Source of the DNA: Thuidium tamariscinum
Taxonomy: Eukaryota > Streptophyta > Bryopsida > Hypnales > Thuidiaceae
Direction of reading: 5' to 3'
Length of the DNA: 64,000 nucleotides
Assembly (NCBI GenBank): GCA_947034885.2
Contig: OX344758.2
Coordinates: 9,798,501-9,862,500 of the forward strand
The position numbers and the translations under genes were made by a program. Positions 10,530 to 22,900 of this stretch are shown in pieces (the stretch's first letter is position 1; every line of letters starts with the position of its first letter). The notes under the pieces are model-generated. The model had not been told where the DNA came from. It was given only the letters and a program-made list of their open reading frames with translations, and made no database searches.

Positions 10530-12270
10530 TTGATATTCAACAAAAGAAATGGGAGTTTTTGAGAAGTCACAATTGCCCGATCCCCCTAATCTCATGCCTT
10601 CTCCAATATGAAATTGTCCCAAAACTTCCCAATCCTTGAAACATGTCCCCCACAAGCACCTTGTCAAAAAAATTTGAAAAAATCAAAGCCCAACCATATT
10701 CATTTTAAAATAAGAAGCTAAATCAATCAAAAAATAGTAGAAAAATCCCAAAGGGTCTAACACTTCTAGAAATTTTCACATAGGTGCCTTTTATTATCTA
10801 AAATACACATAAAAAGTCTTGAAAAAATTCTCAAACACACACAATAGTTGTGCCAAATCTAGTCAATTGTGACTAATGTTCTTAAAAGTCATTAGTCACA
10901 TCAATCACAATTGCCCAAATCTCCTAATTATATGCCTTCTCCAATTTGAAATTGTCCCAAAACTTCCCAATCCTTGAAACAAGTCCCCAAGAAGCACTTC
11001 ATCAAAAAAAATTGGAAAAATAAAAGCCCAACCATTTTCAATTTGAAATAAAGGGTTTAGGCAATCAAAAAATTGTAGAAAAATCCCAAAGTGTCCAATG
11101 ATTCTAAAAATTTCCACATAGTTGCTTCTTACCATCTTAAACATACATAAAAAATTTTGCAAAATTTCACACATCCAATCAAAATTTGTGCCTAATTTTG
11201 TCAACTGTGACTAATGTGATTAATACCCCCCAAGGGCATTAGTCACATTAGTCACAATTCGCCCAAATCTCCCTAATTACGTGCCTTCTCCAATTTGGAA
11301 TTGTCCCAAAACTTCCCAATACTTGGAAAAGGTCCCAACAAAGCACCTCATGAAAAAAAATTGGAAAAAAAAAGCCCAACTATTTTCAATTTGAAATAAT
11401 GAGTTAAATCAATAAAACAATTGTAGAAAAATACCCAAGTATCCAATGATCCTAGAAACTTCCACATAGTTTCTTCTTACCATTTTAAACATATATAGAA
11501 AGTCTTGAAAGTTTTTACAAACCCAATCAAAAGTTGTGCCCAATTTAGTGGATTGTGACTAATGTGACTAATGCCCTCAAAGGGTATTAGTCACAATCCA
11601 TTAAGTTGGGCGCAACTTTTGATTGGGTTTGTAAAAACTTTCAAGACTTTCTATATATGTTTAAAATGGTAAGAAGCAACTATGTAGAAGTTTCTAGGAT
11701 CATTGGATACTTGGGTATTTTTCTACAATTGTTTTATTGATTTAACTCATTATTTCATATTGAAAATAGTTGGGCTTTTTTTTTTCCAATTCTTTTTCAT
11801 GAGGTGCTTTGTTGGGACCTTTTCCAAGTATTGGGAAGTTTTGGGACAATTCCAAATTGGAGAAGTCACGTAATTAGGGAGATTTGGGCAAATTGTGACT
11901 AATGTGACTAATGCCTTTGGGGGGTATTAGTCACATTAGTCACAGTTGACAAAATTAGGCACAAATTTTGATTGGATGTGTGAAATTTTGCAAAATTTTT
12001 TACGTATGTTTAAGATGGTAAGAAGCAACTATGTGGAAATTTTTAGAATCATTGGACACTTTGGGATTTTTCTACAATTTTTTGATTGCCTAAACCCTTT
12101 ATTTCAAATTGAAAATGGTTGGGCTTTTATTTTTCCAATTTTTTTTCATGAAGTGATTTTTTGGAACCTTTTCCAAGGGTTGGGAAGTTTTGGAACAATT
12201 CCAAATTGGAGAAGGCATGTAATTAGGGAGATTTGGCAAATTGTGACTAATGTGACTAATGCCCTTGTTC
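10530..12270. repeat. Inverted array of ~340-bp units (three forward, two reverse)
   Basis: Units starting near 10566, 10907 and 11254 share ordered blocks (CACAATTGCCC, GCCTTCTCCAAT, TTGTCCCAAAACTTCCCAAT). Two further units run in the opposite orientation from about 11583 to 12270. The turning point is near 11575-11583. Units are joined by palindromic linkers of TGTGACTAATGTGACTAATG against its complement. The arms from ~10905 to 11575 and ~11583 to 12270 are close inverted copies, so near-identical open frames of 99 and 134 codons appear on opposite strands. They are repeat translations, not genes. A transcript across the centre would fold into a ~670-bp hairpin. Confidence 0.8.
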
Positions 12271-12283
12271 TCTTTCAAAAACA

Positions 12284-13170
12284 CCCAAAATTGTCATTTG
12301 AATTGTATAATTGCATTCATCCAAGAAAAGGAAGAAATTTTGTTTCTTAAGAATCTAACCAAAGGATCTTGTACTTTATTTGTTTGAGATCATGTGATGA
12401 AAAATTCATAAAGTTAGACTATATGGATTGGAAGATATTTATGTTCGAAGTTGAAGATAAAGATTTTTTTTTACCACCTTGCGATTATAGATGCCTTTGA
12501 CTCCCAATTGTTGAATATTTTTGCACTATGGACTTTGAATTTAAATTTTTTGGGGTAGAAAAATTCAGTTGGTAGTCTAGGAAAAAAAATTAAAACAAAA
12601 ATGTTTGATTTTCATTCTTTTAAAAATTATTAAGTAGAAGTAGATCCGAGATTGAAAAGAAAACTAAACCCTAAACCTCTAAGATGGAATCAAAACACAT
12701 TCATTGCGATGGTGAGACTGTTTGAGTAAGCCAATTTAAGCTTGTCAAACAATTTTCTCTAAAAAATTGTCAAAATTGCTATTAGAAATGCATCCTACAA
12801 GTTATTTTTTCAAAAAGATGCTCAAACTTCCCCCAAAACAAGATTGTTCATAACTTTCATATAACTAATCCAAGCGGAATGAATCAAAGCTTTTCACATA
12901 GAAGAAAATGTAATCTATAAGAAAAAAACAATTCAAATATAATTTTAAAATTCTGTGGATTTATTGTACTTCCCACCGGGAATAAATTGCAGCTTTTCGT
13001 GGAGTAACATTTGCATTGGGTCACGTATTGAAATAAAAATTATATTTCCACAAAGGTAATCAATTTTCCTATTATGTAAGAAAGTTTCCAAAGAAGTCAC
13101 CAAAAATCAATTCATCGAAGCTTGCCCGATCTCCAAATAGTCCCCCAAAGGAACGATGGGCTTTTAGGGG
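12284..13170. mobile_element. TTAA/CCCCT-type element, left end missing
   Basis: The right end reads CTTTTAGGGG followed by TTAA at 13171-13174, as in complete copies elsewhere. The interior matches the segments at 54.62-55.43 kb and, in reverse orientation, 60.71-61.6 kb. The left part stops where the inverted array ends, so the left terminus has been lost. Confidence 0.5.
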
Positions 13171-13853
13171 TTAATACCCCCCGAGTCGCTAAGACGCCAA
13201 CGGGCGGACGGGTCGCGTGGACCGCTACTCGGACGGCCCCAACGATGCAAACGAGTAGGGCGGACGGCTAGGGCTCGCAGATGGACTCCAATTGGATGGC
13301 CCTTCCGAGGTGGGCGGATCTAGGTCAGACAAGCGGAGAAACTGTAGATGGACTGCGGACAGCGGACGGACTATGGACAGACTGTGGACGGATTGTGGAC
13401 TGCGGACGGACTGCGGACTGCGGACGGACTGCGGACTGCAGACTTCGGACAGCAAGGCGGGTGGACGCGCGAACTGCGAACTACGGGCTGTAGACAACAG
13501 ACTATGGATAGCAGGGCGGGCGGACGCATAGGGGTGCCGTCCGCACTTCCTATCAGTGGACCGGTTTGTTGTCCGCAATCTATCCGCCCATCCGCACTTC
13601 GACTGACCGCCGTCTCGCCTTCCGTCCGCAGTCTGACTGACCGCCCGTCCGCAATTCGACCAACCGCTGTCCCGCCTCCCGTCCGTAGTCCGACCAACCA
13701 CCCGTCCACCTTCCGTCTTACTAAAAGGCCATCCGCATGGCTGTCCGATCGCCCGTCCGCTGGACGTATGTCAAAAAAAATTTCAAATGTCAAAAGACGT
13801 CCGAGGGGTAGCGTCTACGTCCGGACAGACGTCTGGACGTCCCGTCATCCCTG

Positions 13854-13861
13854 ATTGGATT
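13854..13861 (+). repeat. Right 8-bp target-site duplication (ATTGGATT)
   Basis: It lies directly after the CCCTG terminus and is identical to 8809-8816. Confidence 0.85.
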
Positions 13862-15157
13862 GCCCACTATTAAGCAATGGAACCTGGGTCAAATCACACT
13901 CTAATGTACCACAAAAGGGTCAGACACACCGAAATCTGCAATGTATTGTTTTCTAATGCTAATCTATTAATTACATATAATTTAGTTTTTTTTAAAATTA
14001 GAGCTTCAAATCATGTTAGGACTAATAGTATTTTTTCATGAAAAAAAAAAATTCTTTACTAAAAATCGAATTGTAGTTGAACTGTCAATGTATCAAGTTT
14101 TTCAATGGACAAAAGGAGTCTAATTTTTAATGAATAATAATGTGATTGAATCCAAAAAAAATCATGTAGATATATATTCATATGATAGAGTAGAAAAGGA
14201 ATTTTTTGACAAAAATTGAATATATTTTAATTTTCTACAATATTCAAAAGTAAATATTTTTGAACGTTTTTTTCAATACATAAAATAATCCAAATGATGA
14301 TTGTGTGGGAATAAAAAATGTAAATATTATTGACATCTAAATCCCTATATAATCTCTTTTGAAATTAAATGTTTGAATTTGTTTTTAGAACAAATGAACA
14401 CTTTGTCAATAATCAATAAATTGATTAAAAAATCATACTATATTTACTATTTACAAATCATTTTCATAATTGTATACTTTATAAGCATAAACAATCTTGA
14501 TTAAAAAAATCCTTTTAAAGTATTGTATTGTAAGAAAATCCTAAATTTAGCCTAATTTACATCCATTTAAGGATTTTTTTCATAAATTTTTTTTTCAAAA
14601 TCATCAAGAACATACATTGTAATACTATCCATCTATAAACTCTTCAAAAAATGACAACATCAAAGTAATTTAAAGCTTTGAAACTTCAAAAAAGGATTCT
14701 AGTCTTGTCCTAATAAAGTAATGCCAATGGTACTTTTGAGTGTGATTTGACCTGCCTATGTGTACTACTCAATATTATTTGTTGGAATGTGGAATGTAAT
14801 TAGCATTTTTTAGTATGCATGTATAATTATTGTTACATTCTTACACAATCTCAATCAACTATACCAACTAGGGCTTTTTTCCTAGCAAAATTTTGCTAGA
14901 TTGTCCTTATTCTAATTTGTGTTGATTGGTCCTTCTAAAAACTAGCCTCTGTAGTAAGGCCAATAGGGGGGACGCTAGTCCCCTCCTCCAAAAAAAAGCT
15001 CTCATACTAGGTTTTAATTTCAAAAAACCTTGACTATTTCTATTTTGAGTGAACTTTTTAACAATCAAATTTCATAGTTTTACATAATATATTATTGAAA
15101 ACAAATATTCATGAATTTTTGAACATTGGTTGTAGAGATATGTAGGAAATATTTAAA
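13862..15157. other. AT-rich gene-free stretch
   Basis: Stops are frequent in all frames, with poly-A and poly-T runs. I recognise no gene, RNA or terminal repeat. Confidence 0.4.
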
Positions 15158-16619
15158 GGGTGAGTGCAAGAAATACAAGTTGTCCTATTTTGAGTCAGAC
15201 AAACATGTGTTAATTCTTTTTTGGCCACAACCTTTTGTGTTTTGACTCTAAATGACTCAAGATTTATAGGGAAGGTATTCATGACTTTTATAGGGTGATT
15301 GCAAGAAACACTGGTCCTATTTCCCATCAGAATTGGAACGACGTTTTTTTGCTATAATTTTTTTAATTTGAGAATATGAAATAATTAGTGGACCTCTCTT
15401 ACTTGATGGTTTTACATTCCTTAGTTTTCAAATATTAAGAAAAATCATTTTATATTTAAAATTCATTTCTGTTAATTTGTCACAAACTAAGGTTTAGGAT
15501 TTTTTATTATGTTAGGAGTCTCCAAATTTAATGATCTAAAGTTGAAATTTTCATGGTCCATTTGCATAATAGGAAAGCATATTCCTACCAAAAGGAATCT
15601 TAAAATATATTATTTTATGTCCTCTACATGTGCAAACACAACAGTGACAATACTCCCATTGCACTCTATTTCTGACCATTGATGATGGTGCTAAAATTAT
15701 TTTTTTGGTGAAATCTCATCACCATCAATTCTTCCCAAATGGCCAATTTTTAGATTTATGAAAAATAACTTTTCCTATTATTTACAAATTAAAATGTACA
15801 TACACCCATTTTTGTGAGATTTTTCTTTTTTCTAGTTCTCCTACTTAGAGAATTTTCCTAAGCTTTTCCTTCATAAAGTACATAGCTTTGTACATATTTT
15901 TCATATTTTCTTAAAATTATTTTTCTAATTAAATAGTACTCCCAAAGAAAAAAGTGTTGTATTACAAAACGCTATAGAAAATGGACAGTGTTTCTTGCAA
16001 TGACCCTATGTACCTTGCCAACAAAAAATTTATGCACCTTGCCAAATATTTTTTGGATTTAAAAAAAAAAAATCAATTATTTAAAAATAGAGACCAATTG
16101 AATGTCACACTTGCCAATATAGAATTTTTAGTACTATTAAGCACCCAAAAAAACAAATTTTGAATTGAAATTTGGAGGAGACGGTCTTCTAATCAAATTT
16201 GTAGCTAATGGCCAAAAGAACTTCTAAAATAATGATTTTTATGTAGTGTAGAAGTCCTCAAAGTGAGCCTCCTTCTGCATGCATTTGAAACATGTAAAAA
16301 ATGATTTTGGTGAGTTCTTTGGTGAATGACCATATCTATAAAGTTTTTGCAAATGGCCAAATTTTTTTTATTTAAAAAAAAAATTCCTATTTTTATTAAT
16401 TAAAACATCAAATTATATATTTTCTTAAGGTTTGGCACTTTTCAAGTTCTCCTACTTAAAGATTCTCTTAACAAATTTCCTTTGGTGGTTTTCTTCATCT
16501 TAAAGGTATATACATTAGTCATATTTCTTTTTAATTTATATCATTTTTCTAATTTTAAATTACTCCCCAAAAAATCATACAAACGCAACAAATAGTACAA
16601 ATGTTTCTTGCATTCACCC
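15158..16619. mobile_element. GGGTSATTGCAAG-family element, interrupted by a second copy
   Basis: The left end is GGGTGAGTGCAAGAAATAC and the right end is TGTTTCTTGCATTCACCC, inverted versions of each other with few changes. Subtracting the nested copy (15293-16006) leaves ~748 bp, close to the size of the uninterrupted copies at 31.2 and 32.8 kb. It is non-coding. Open frames of 60-72 codons inside are fragments of repeat. Confidence 0.65.
15293..16006. mobile_element. GGGTSATTGCAAG-family element (714 bp), nested
   Basis: The left end GGGTGATTGCAAGAAACACT and right end AGTGTTTCTTGCAATGACCC are inverted copies with one difference. The flanks are TATA and TATG, an imperfect 4-bp duplication. 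The interior matches the copy at 32845-33565, including the stretch that resembles 2896-3550. Confidence 0.7.
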
Positions 16620-18341
16620 TATATACACATCTTTCTATTCCAAAAAATTCTCAAAAATGATTCAAAATTCACATCAAAGACTGAGAATTCAAAATGTTAG
16701 AATGTTGCATGCCCGAATTTTGTAACATAGATATTTATTATAAAAAATTTGAGATACATCCAATCAAGGTAAGTTTTGTCTCAAAGTGATGTTTATTTTA
16801 ATATATTGGGTCCAATTTTCTCTTTACCTATTTGAAAATTTAGCAAGCTCTTTTGCATTTACAAAAAGATGGAAGATATACATGGCTTAATATAAGTTCT
16901 AAATCTAAATCATGTTGCTTTCAATTGTTCAAAGTACTTCCCCAATGACCCATCTAACCTTGGAAGGACATTGAGGACCAAAAGTATCCAATGGATGACA
17001 AGGTAGTCTTCAAATACTTTTCATCTACAATTGCCTTATATTTTGTCCATTTGTTGCATACCATTTTGGCTTCAAGTTGAATAAAGTCAATTCCAAATCT
17101 CTCTCCTATCTAATACTAAAATCAATATGACTTGTTTTACAACGTTTTTACGATGCAATGTACTCAAAAGAGGTTGTCACCTCCTGGTTTGCATTAGTTC
17201 CACCTCCCTCTTTTGAAAAATTCACCAACCATTGATTTAAGAAAAAAAAATTCTTCCCTTCCAAAATGTTGTCTATTTCTCAAAAATCACCAACCATTGA
17301 TCCTTGTAAGATTTAATTTGAGCCGTCCAAATATGAATTCAAAATATAGTACCAAATATAGATATGGATACTTGAATATTGCATTTGGACATTTGAATAC
17401 TGAATATAAATACAAATATAGCATAAAAATATAGATATATGAGAAAGTCTCATTATCCCATACTAATTGTATGGAATCCCACCCTCTCAAAATTATAAAA
17501 GGAGGTGGTGTGTGTATGTAAAATCAAATTAAATCAAATTTCAATATTTAAATTTTAAATTTTTTGAACCCATTGTGTGATAGTTGGTCACAATGGGCAA
17601 TGGGCTCAAAAGAAGTAGTTACTATGTACCCAAAATGACTTGTTTTACAATCATTTATGCAAGAGCAATTCAAACAATCTTGGCACAACTTTGTATGTTG
17701 GACTTGTTTTCTTAGGAATAAATGTAAAAAGCCATCACCCTTACTTTGTAGTGGTTAATTTTGTATTTCAAAAATTCACTTTGTGTATGCAAAAGGTTGT
17801 TTTTTCCACTTACAAATTTGAATTTAAAATTTTTTTACTTCTATGCCGAGTAATAAGTTTAGTATTATCCAAAATGTTTCCTTTAGTAAAGATGAAAAAG
17901 GGGCAATGTGTAGAGCAATGCTTGAGGAAGAAGAGATTTTGTGGAAAAAAAGTGTTAACGAGAATGGTAAAAAGTGATGAAGAGGTGTTTATTCCGCAAA
18001 TTCCTAATGACAAACAAGGAAAATTCTTGGAAGAATCCTCTATACATTAGGAAAGTAACCCCTTATTGAAACAATATTATTTTAGCCGTTTTATGTAGTA
18101 TAATATTGAAAGTATACTAATACAAATGCAATACTACAACAATATAGAATCAACAAAAACATTGTATTCCTATTGAAATAAATCTATTGCAATACTTCTT
18201 TTGTTTTGCAATAGTATATCTTTAGTACTAAAATATTGCATAAACATTGAAGCAACAATGCTACAATACTAAGGAAGGGGGGTGTTTCCCGATGATTAAG
18301 AAGAACAAGGTATGATAAAATAAGAAATATATAATGCCCAA
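16620..18341. other. AT-rich gene-free stretch
   Basis: The longest open frame (136 codons, 17640-18050, TTG start) is Phe/Leu/Lys-rich and matches nothing I know. A short degenerate repeat of AAATATAGATAT/GAATATTG type lies at about 17340-17440. No gene is supported. Confidence 0.4.
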
Positions 18342-18344
18342 TTA

Positions 18345-19691
18345 GAGCATCTCCACGCTTGACTTGGACAAATGGCCCAGCCAAAGACCACTTGCTGTGC
18401 CATTAATGAAGCCTGGGCCTGGCTAAAAAAATTACCCCACCCCAACGTGGCCAAGAAGGCAGGGAAGCAAGCTATTTTAACCCCTAAAGGTTTTTCATTA
18501 TGTTTTCATCAAAACTGCTTCAAAATTGTCATTTCTTAAACAACTACCAAATTTCAAGAAAAAAACATTTTTGGTCAAAAGTAACCATAGGATCTTTTAG
18601 AACACAAGTTTAAAAAGATGTGAAAAAAATTTCAGCAATTTCCGCCATGTAGATTGCAAGATATTAGTGTTTGAAGTGACAAAAATCCTTTTTTTACCAC
18701 TGTGAAAATCCGGGCAACTGCACTTCACAAGGTTACATTTGTATGAAAAAAAAGTTCAAATTGGTGGTTACTCTTTGGATTCATTCTTAAAGTCAAGTTG
18801 GCTATATGCAAAAAAAATTCAAATCATTTGGAGTTGTAAAACATAGAGGAAAAAAATAACAAGTACAAAGAAGTAGAAAATGAGCCAAAACACTAAATTG
18901 TAAACAATTTATTTATGGAATTGAAAAATTCTAATCCCAATAGTTAAAATGTTTTAATAAAAAATCTTCACCTATTTCAATTATTTTTATCCAAAAATAT
19001 TAAAAATTGAAATAAGTAAAGGATTTCAAACTTTTTTTGTAGTGTAGGAATTTTGTAACTAGCCATAAACTACCTCAAACTAAACCTCCTCATAACTTTT
19101 GACTCACTAATCCAAATGGAATGATTCAAAGATTCCTGCATACACACAATTCTAAATAAATATTTTTTATTTTTTATTTTTTCAACAAATTATTTTTAAA
19201 GAAATTTTTTTATCTGCCCAAGCTGCCCAGAGATCAAAAGAAATCACATATCATGCAATAACTTTTTGACTATGTAGTCAAATGTTATGAAACTTGTTGT
19301 ACCTTAAAGCTACTCCTTGAGTGCATGTTGTGTGAAAATTTCAAAGAAAAAAAATAAGAACTCCATTCATAGTGAGCTGTCCGAAATCGCTATGTTGCCA
19401 AAAAAACTCAGTTTGGTCTTTTAGGGGTTAAAATTTGAGGTGCCACCTAAGTAGATTCTGACAAGAAAAAGTTTTTTTTTAATCCCAAGTGCCTCAAAAG
19501 TTGAAAAAAAGGCCAAAAAAAAGGCATGTTGAGTTGACTCTTGATTTGGTGATGGCTCGCCATTTGGTCGAGCCATCACCAAATTTGGCTGAGCCTGACC
19601 TTTCTTTTCCCTTCTCTGTATGTGCCATGGAGCAATTCAAATGACTGGGCCCGACCACTTGCCCAGTTTGCCTCTTACTTTGCATATGCTC
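18345..19691. mobile_element. GAGCATCTCC-ended element, interrupted by a TTAA element
   Basis: TTA at 18342-18344 and at 19692-19694 flanks ends GAGCATCTCCA (left) and, inverted, GAGCATATGCA (right), 9 of 11 matching. A 3-bp TTA duplication suggests PIF/Harbinger (Tourist-like), where GAGCATCTCC-type ends are common in plants. Without the nested element ~390 bp remain. Its right end lies about 300 bp upstream of the start codon of the lyase-like gene, so it may overlap that promoter. A similar GAGCATCTCC end occurs at 9667 without a visible partner. Confidence 0.55.
18481..19427. mobile_element. TTAA-flanked CCCCTAAA-ended element, subtype C (complete)
   Basis: TTAA lies at 18477-18480 and 19428-19431. 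The ends are CCCCTAAAGG and, inverted, CCCCTAAAAG. The 947-bp interior is colinear with the copy at 37679-38603, including the blocks ATAACTTTTGA, GGAATGATT and TTGCCAAAAAAACTC. It has no coding capacity. Confidence 0.7.
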
Positions 19692-19694
19692 TTA

Positions 19695-19991
19695 TGCAAA
19701 CACTAAATTACATAATCTTACAGGAAACCCTAAGAAACCCTACTTAGTACTTACAGCGGTGAATCCGCCTGGGAAATGGACTGGACCGATTTCCACTGGT
19801 GGTTTCCGTGGGCAGTCTGCCTGGTGCCTCTAACTTAACAGTAAGCTCATTGGCCATTTGAAAACTGCGCTTTCACTTCCTGACAGAGGTCACGCCGCAA
19901 ATTGGACGCCCCCCTTTGAATTCGGTTCTCCCATCGATTTCAGATTTCTGTACAGGCGCTGGGGTTTCTGTCTTCGCAGGATTTTCTGCCT
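19695..19991 (+). promoter_or_regulatory. Presumed promoter and 5' leader of the lyase-like gene
   Basis: This ~300-bp interval lies between the GAGCATCTCC element and the start codon. Base composition rises toward ~50% GC after about 19755, in contrast with the element on its left. I see no convincing TATA box at a useful position. Several pyrimidine-rich stretches are present. The role is inferred from position only. Confidence 0.4.
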
Positions 19992-22900
19992 ATGGACATC
20001 GCAATCGCAAGGCACGGCGGGCCGGCGCCAATGCTACTGCCCGGCCAGCGCTCTGTTCCATTGCCGGTGAAGTTGTCAGCACCTTTCAGTTCCGGATTTC
20101 ACCTTAGCTTGCGAAATGGATGCGGCGGGGCTAGGAGGAGCGTGTTCGGCTTGTCTCCCTCCAAATTGGTGAGTGACGTGGTTGAGTCAAGATATAATGC
20201 ACTTGTGTTTCCTCTGATTAGTAAAATTGGACTGATGTTTGAGTAAGTTACACCTCATTGCCACATTTTATCTGCTGCTCTTACTTTTTATTATGAAAAT
20301 GATCAGATTATTGAAAACTTCTTGTTAGTGAATTGAAGAGGATTCCAATGCACCGAAGAATGCGTTATAAGGATACCATGTGCAAGTGATACAAGTGTTT
20401 AAAGTTTTGTTGTAGGTGATCTGTAACTGTAGATTTCTGCTGGTGAGGTAATTTACATTCTCAGAACTAGTGTGTATTTATTGTGAAAGATTTTGGTGCT
20501 TGACACATTGGCAGTTGCCGCAATTAGATGGAATTTTCTTAGCTCTTGATTAGCGTTTCGCTATTGGTAGAGGTCGATGCCTGTGAGTGTCGTTTAGGTT
20601 TTCAGATGTAGGCGATCGATAGGTTGAAGATCGAGTGAAAATTCTTGTTGCAGCAGCTCACGACTTCTTCTCCTCTCTCAATCAGTTTACGGCATGGCGC
20701 ATGTAGGGGTGTCCAAACTAAATACCTCGGGCTTCGCTCTGGATCCTGACAGACAGAGAAGGCATAAGTTGAACGATGCTCATGAGGCTGGGGGGAAGAG
20801 AGATTAATCAAGAGTTTTATAGAGGGTTTTCGGTCTTGGCGCTGGTAGCCGAATTTCCAGAGGCATAGTGTAGGTGCGTGGTAATGTAGCTGAGTCGGAA
20901 CAAATTCCCTGTTTGAATTGAATTGATCTGGTAGTAGTTTAGCATATTCTTTTTATTTTAATAAATTCTTTTGACACAAATGAAAGAAAATTCATTGCAA
21001 ACAATAGTACTCTCTAGATTGGTTTCAAGGCCTGAAACTTCGTTACGGGAAAACGGAATAATTTTGTTATCTGATTCTACTTCAGCCACATTTTGAATTT
21101 TTTTGAATAGTGTTTTCATCAAATATGTGTACTCACAGCTTCAGAACAGAGTCTCTAAAAGCAGAATCGAAAGGAACGTTGCGTAAGGCAATTGAATAAT
21201 TGTTAGAACGGGAACTTTCCGTTGTCCAGTAACTAAGGCGTGAAACAGCCTAAATTCGTGATATATATCTTGTTTCTTGCGGGTTTTAATGATCGTATGG
21301 AATTGATTTCAGACAGGTCGAAATGTATTAAGGTTGCGGTACCAAATGCCGGTGGCTGTGATGGCCGGCTCGGGGAAGGGCGGTTTTCCAGCGTCAGAAT
21401 CGCGAGCTGCAACATTGCGAAGACTGTTGGAGCAGCCAGGGATTTACCAAGCGCCGGCGTGCTATGATGCCTTGAGTGCGAGCCTGGTGGAGAAGGCTGG
21501 ATTTGACTGCTCTTTCATGAGCGGTAATACCTTAGTCTATTCGTAGAGTTTTTCTTTTATTCTGGGAGAGTTTAGAAGATCCATCGTTCGGAGTTGCTTG
21601 CTATGACTTTTTGAAACTTTTCAGTTCCTTCTCTGTTCCATTGAATAAATAAGTCATTTTGCCCTACAGCCTTCACTTTATCAGAAATTTTGATTAAATT
21701 TCTTTCGTGGATGAGAAGAAATACAAATCCTTCTTGGACCTGGTGACATACCTGTTCATTGAGCAATTTTCATATGAACCCTTACTAATTACTCTCTGGC
21801 CTTGAGAGTAAGAGCTTGCGGTTGTTGATTGCTCTGAACATCCGGTCAAAAAGGACTGCTAATCTGAGAGCATTTGAATTTCGGATTCCAGGTTTTGCAG
21901 TGTCAGCCGCGAGATTGGCATCGCCAGACGCAGGTCTCATATCTTTTGGAGAAATGGTTGACCAAGGTCGCATGATCAACGCTGCAGTGAAGTTTCCTGT
22001 CATCGGAGATGCAGATACAGGATATGGGAACGCTCTCAATGTGAAACGAACAGTGCAAGGCTACATTCAGGCTGGATTTGCCGGGCTTCTTCTTGAGGAT
22101 CAGGTATCATCGTGATTATCGGCTTGTGAATTCATTGTTATATATTATGATCTTGTTGACACCACGTTATCCTAAGAGTTGGGAAGCTATCTTCCGCGTA
22201 TTTCAATCCTGTTACTCGAGCAGTTCATGTCTGGGCTTTGACCTTCTGTCTTTGGGTCACAGATTTTGAGATGCACGAACAATGTTTTGTATTAATTTGA
22301 GTCTTGGAAACCCTTACAAGGTAGCGCCGTATGAGTGGAATTTGTGGGGATTGATCATCATGAGTGGGCGAGCAGGTCTCTCCTAAGGCCTGTGGTCACA
22401 CAAGAGGTCGAAATGTGGTCTCTAGAGAAGAAGCAGTGATGAGGATTCGTGCAGCCGTGGATGCACGAAAAGAGGCAGGATCTGACATCGTCATCGTGGC
22501 CCGCAGTGATGCCCGCCAAGCAGTGTCCATAGAGGAGGCTCTCTGGCGAGTGCAAGCATTTGCGGACGCTGGTGCTGATGTCCTATTCATTGATGCTTTG
22601 GAATCTCAGGGTGAGATGCGAGAGTTCTGCAAAGTTGCTCCCGGAGTGCCCAAAATGGTACTGTTTCTTATTGGAACACTTTCTATTCAGATATCAGGGA
22701 ATCTTTCCACACTGTTAACTTATGGTCCAGTTTCTTATTTGGGAACTCTGTCTATCAATTGCCGACACATCTGCTTGTCTATATGTCTATACTCAATGCC
22801 CTTCTCTTTAAGTCTGCTTGTTACGGTTTTAGTGCCTGATTTCTCATTACTTCTGAAGAATCTGTACGCTTTCTCCTCCACGGTAGCACGCCTATAACTT

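Larger units (their letters stand above)
8817..13853. mobile_element. Composite hAT-like non-autonomous DNA transposon
   Basis: The element begins CAGGGTTGACG and its right end, reverse-complemented, begins CAGGGATGACG. It is flanked by a perfect 8-bp direct duplication, ATTGGATT, at 8809-8816 and 13854-13861. An 8-bp duplication with CAGGG-type ends is the hAT superfamily signature. The two arms (about 8820-9660 and 13190-13850) are GC-rich and packed with CGGACGG/CGTCCGG words, the kind of subterminal repeats transposases bind. The middle is AT-rich, contains an inverted repeat array and part of a TTAA element, and encodes no transposase, so it would need one in trans. Length is 5,037 bp including the nested copy at 9832-10264. 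Confidence 0.85.

Noticed and set aside
10905..12350. Near-identical open frames (99 and 134 codons) on opposite strands
   Set aside because: They are the two arms of the inverted array. The peptide has no recognisable domain and the other units do not keep the frame.
12660..12680. CTAAACCCTAAACC, a plant telomere-like word
   Set aside because: Only two units, inside a transposon fragment. Not an interstitial telomere array.
13225..13854. Open frames of 140-168 codons on both strands in the hAT right arm
   Set aside because: Same cause as in the left arm: CGGACG repeats read in several frames on both strands.
17640..18050. 136-codon open frame
   Set aside because: It begins with TTG, is Phe/Leu/Lys-rich as expected of AT-rich DNA, and has no motif or supporting splice context.
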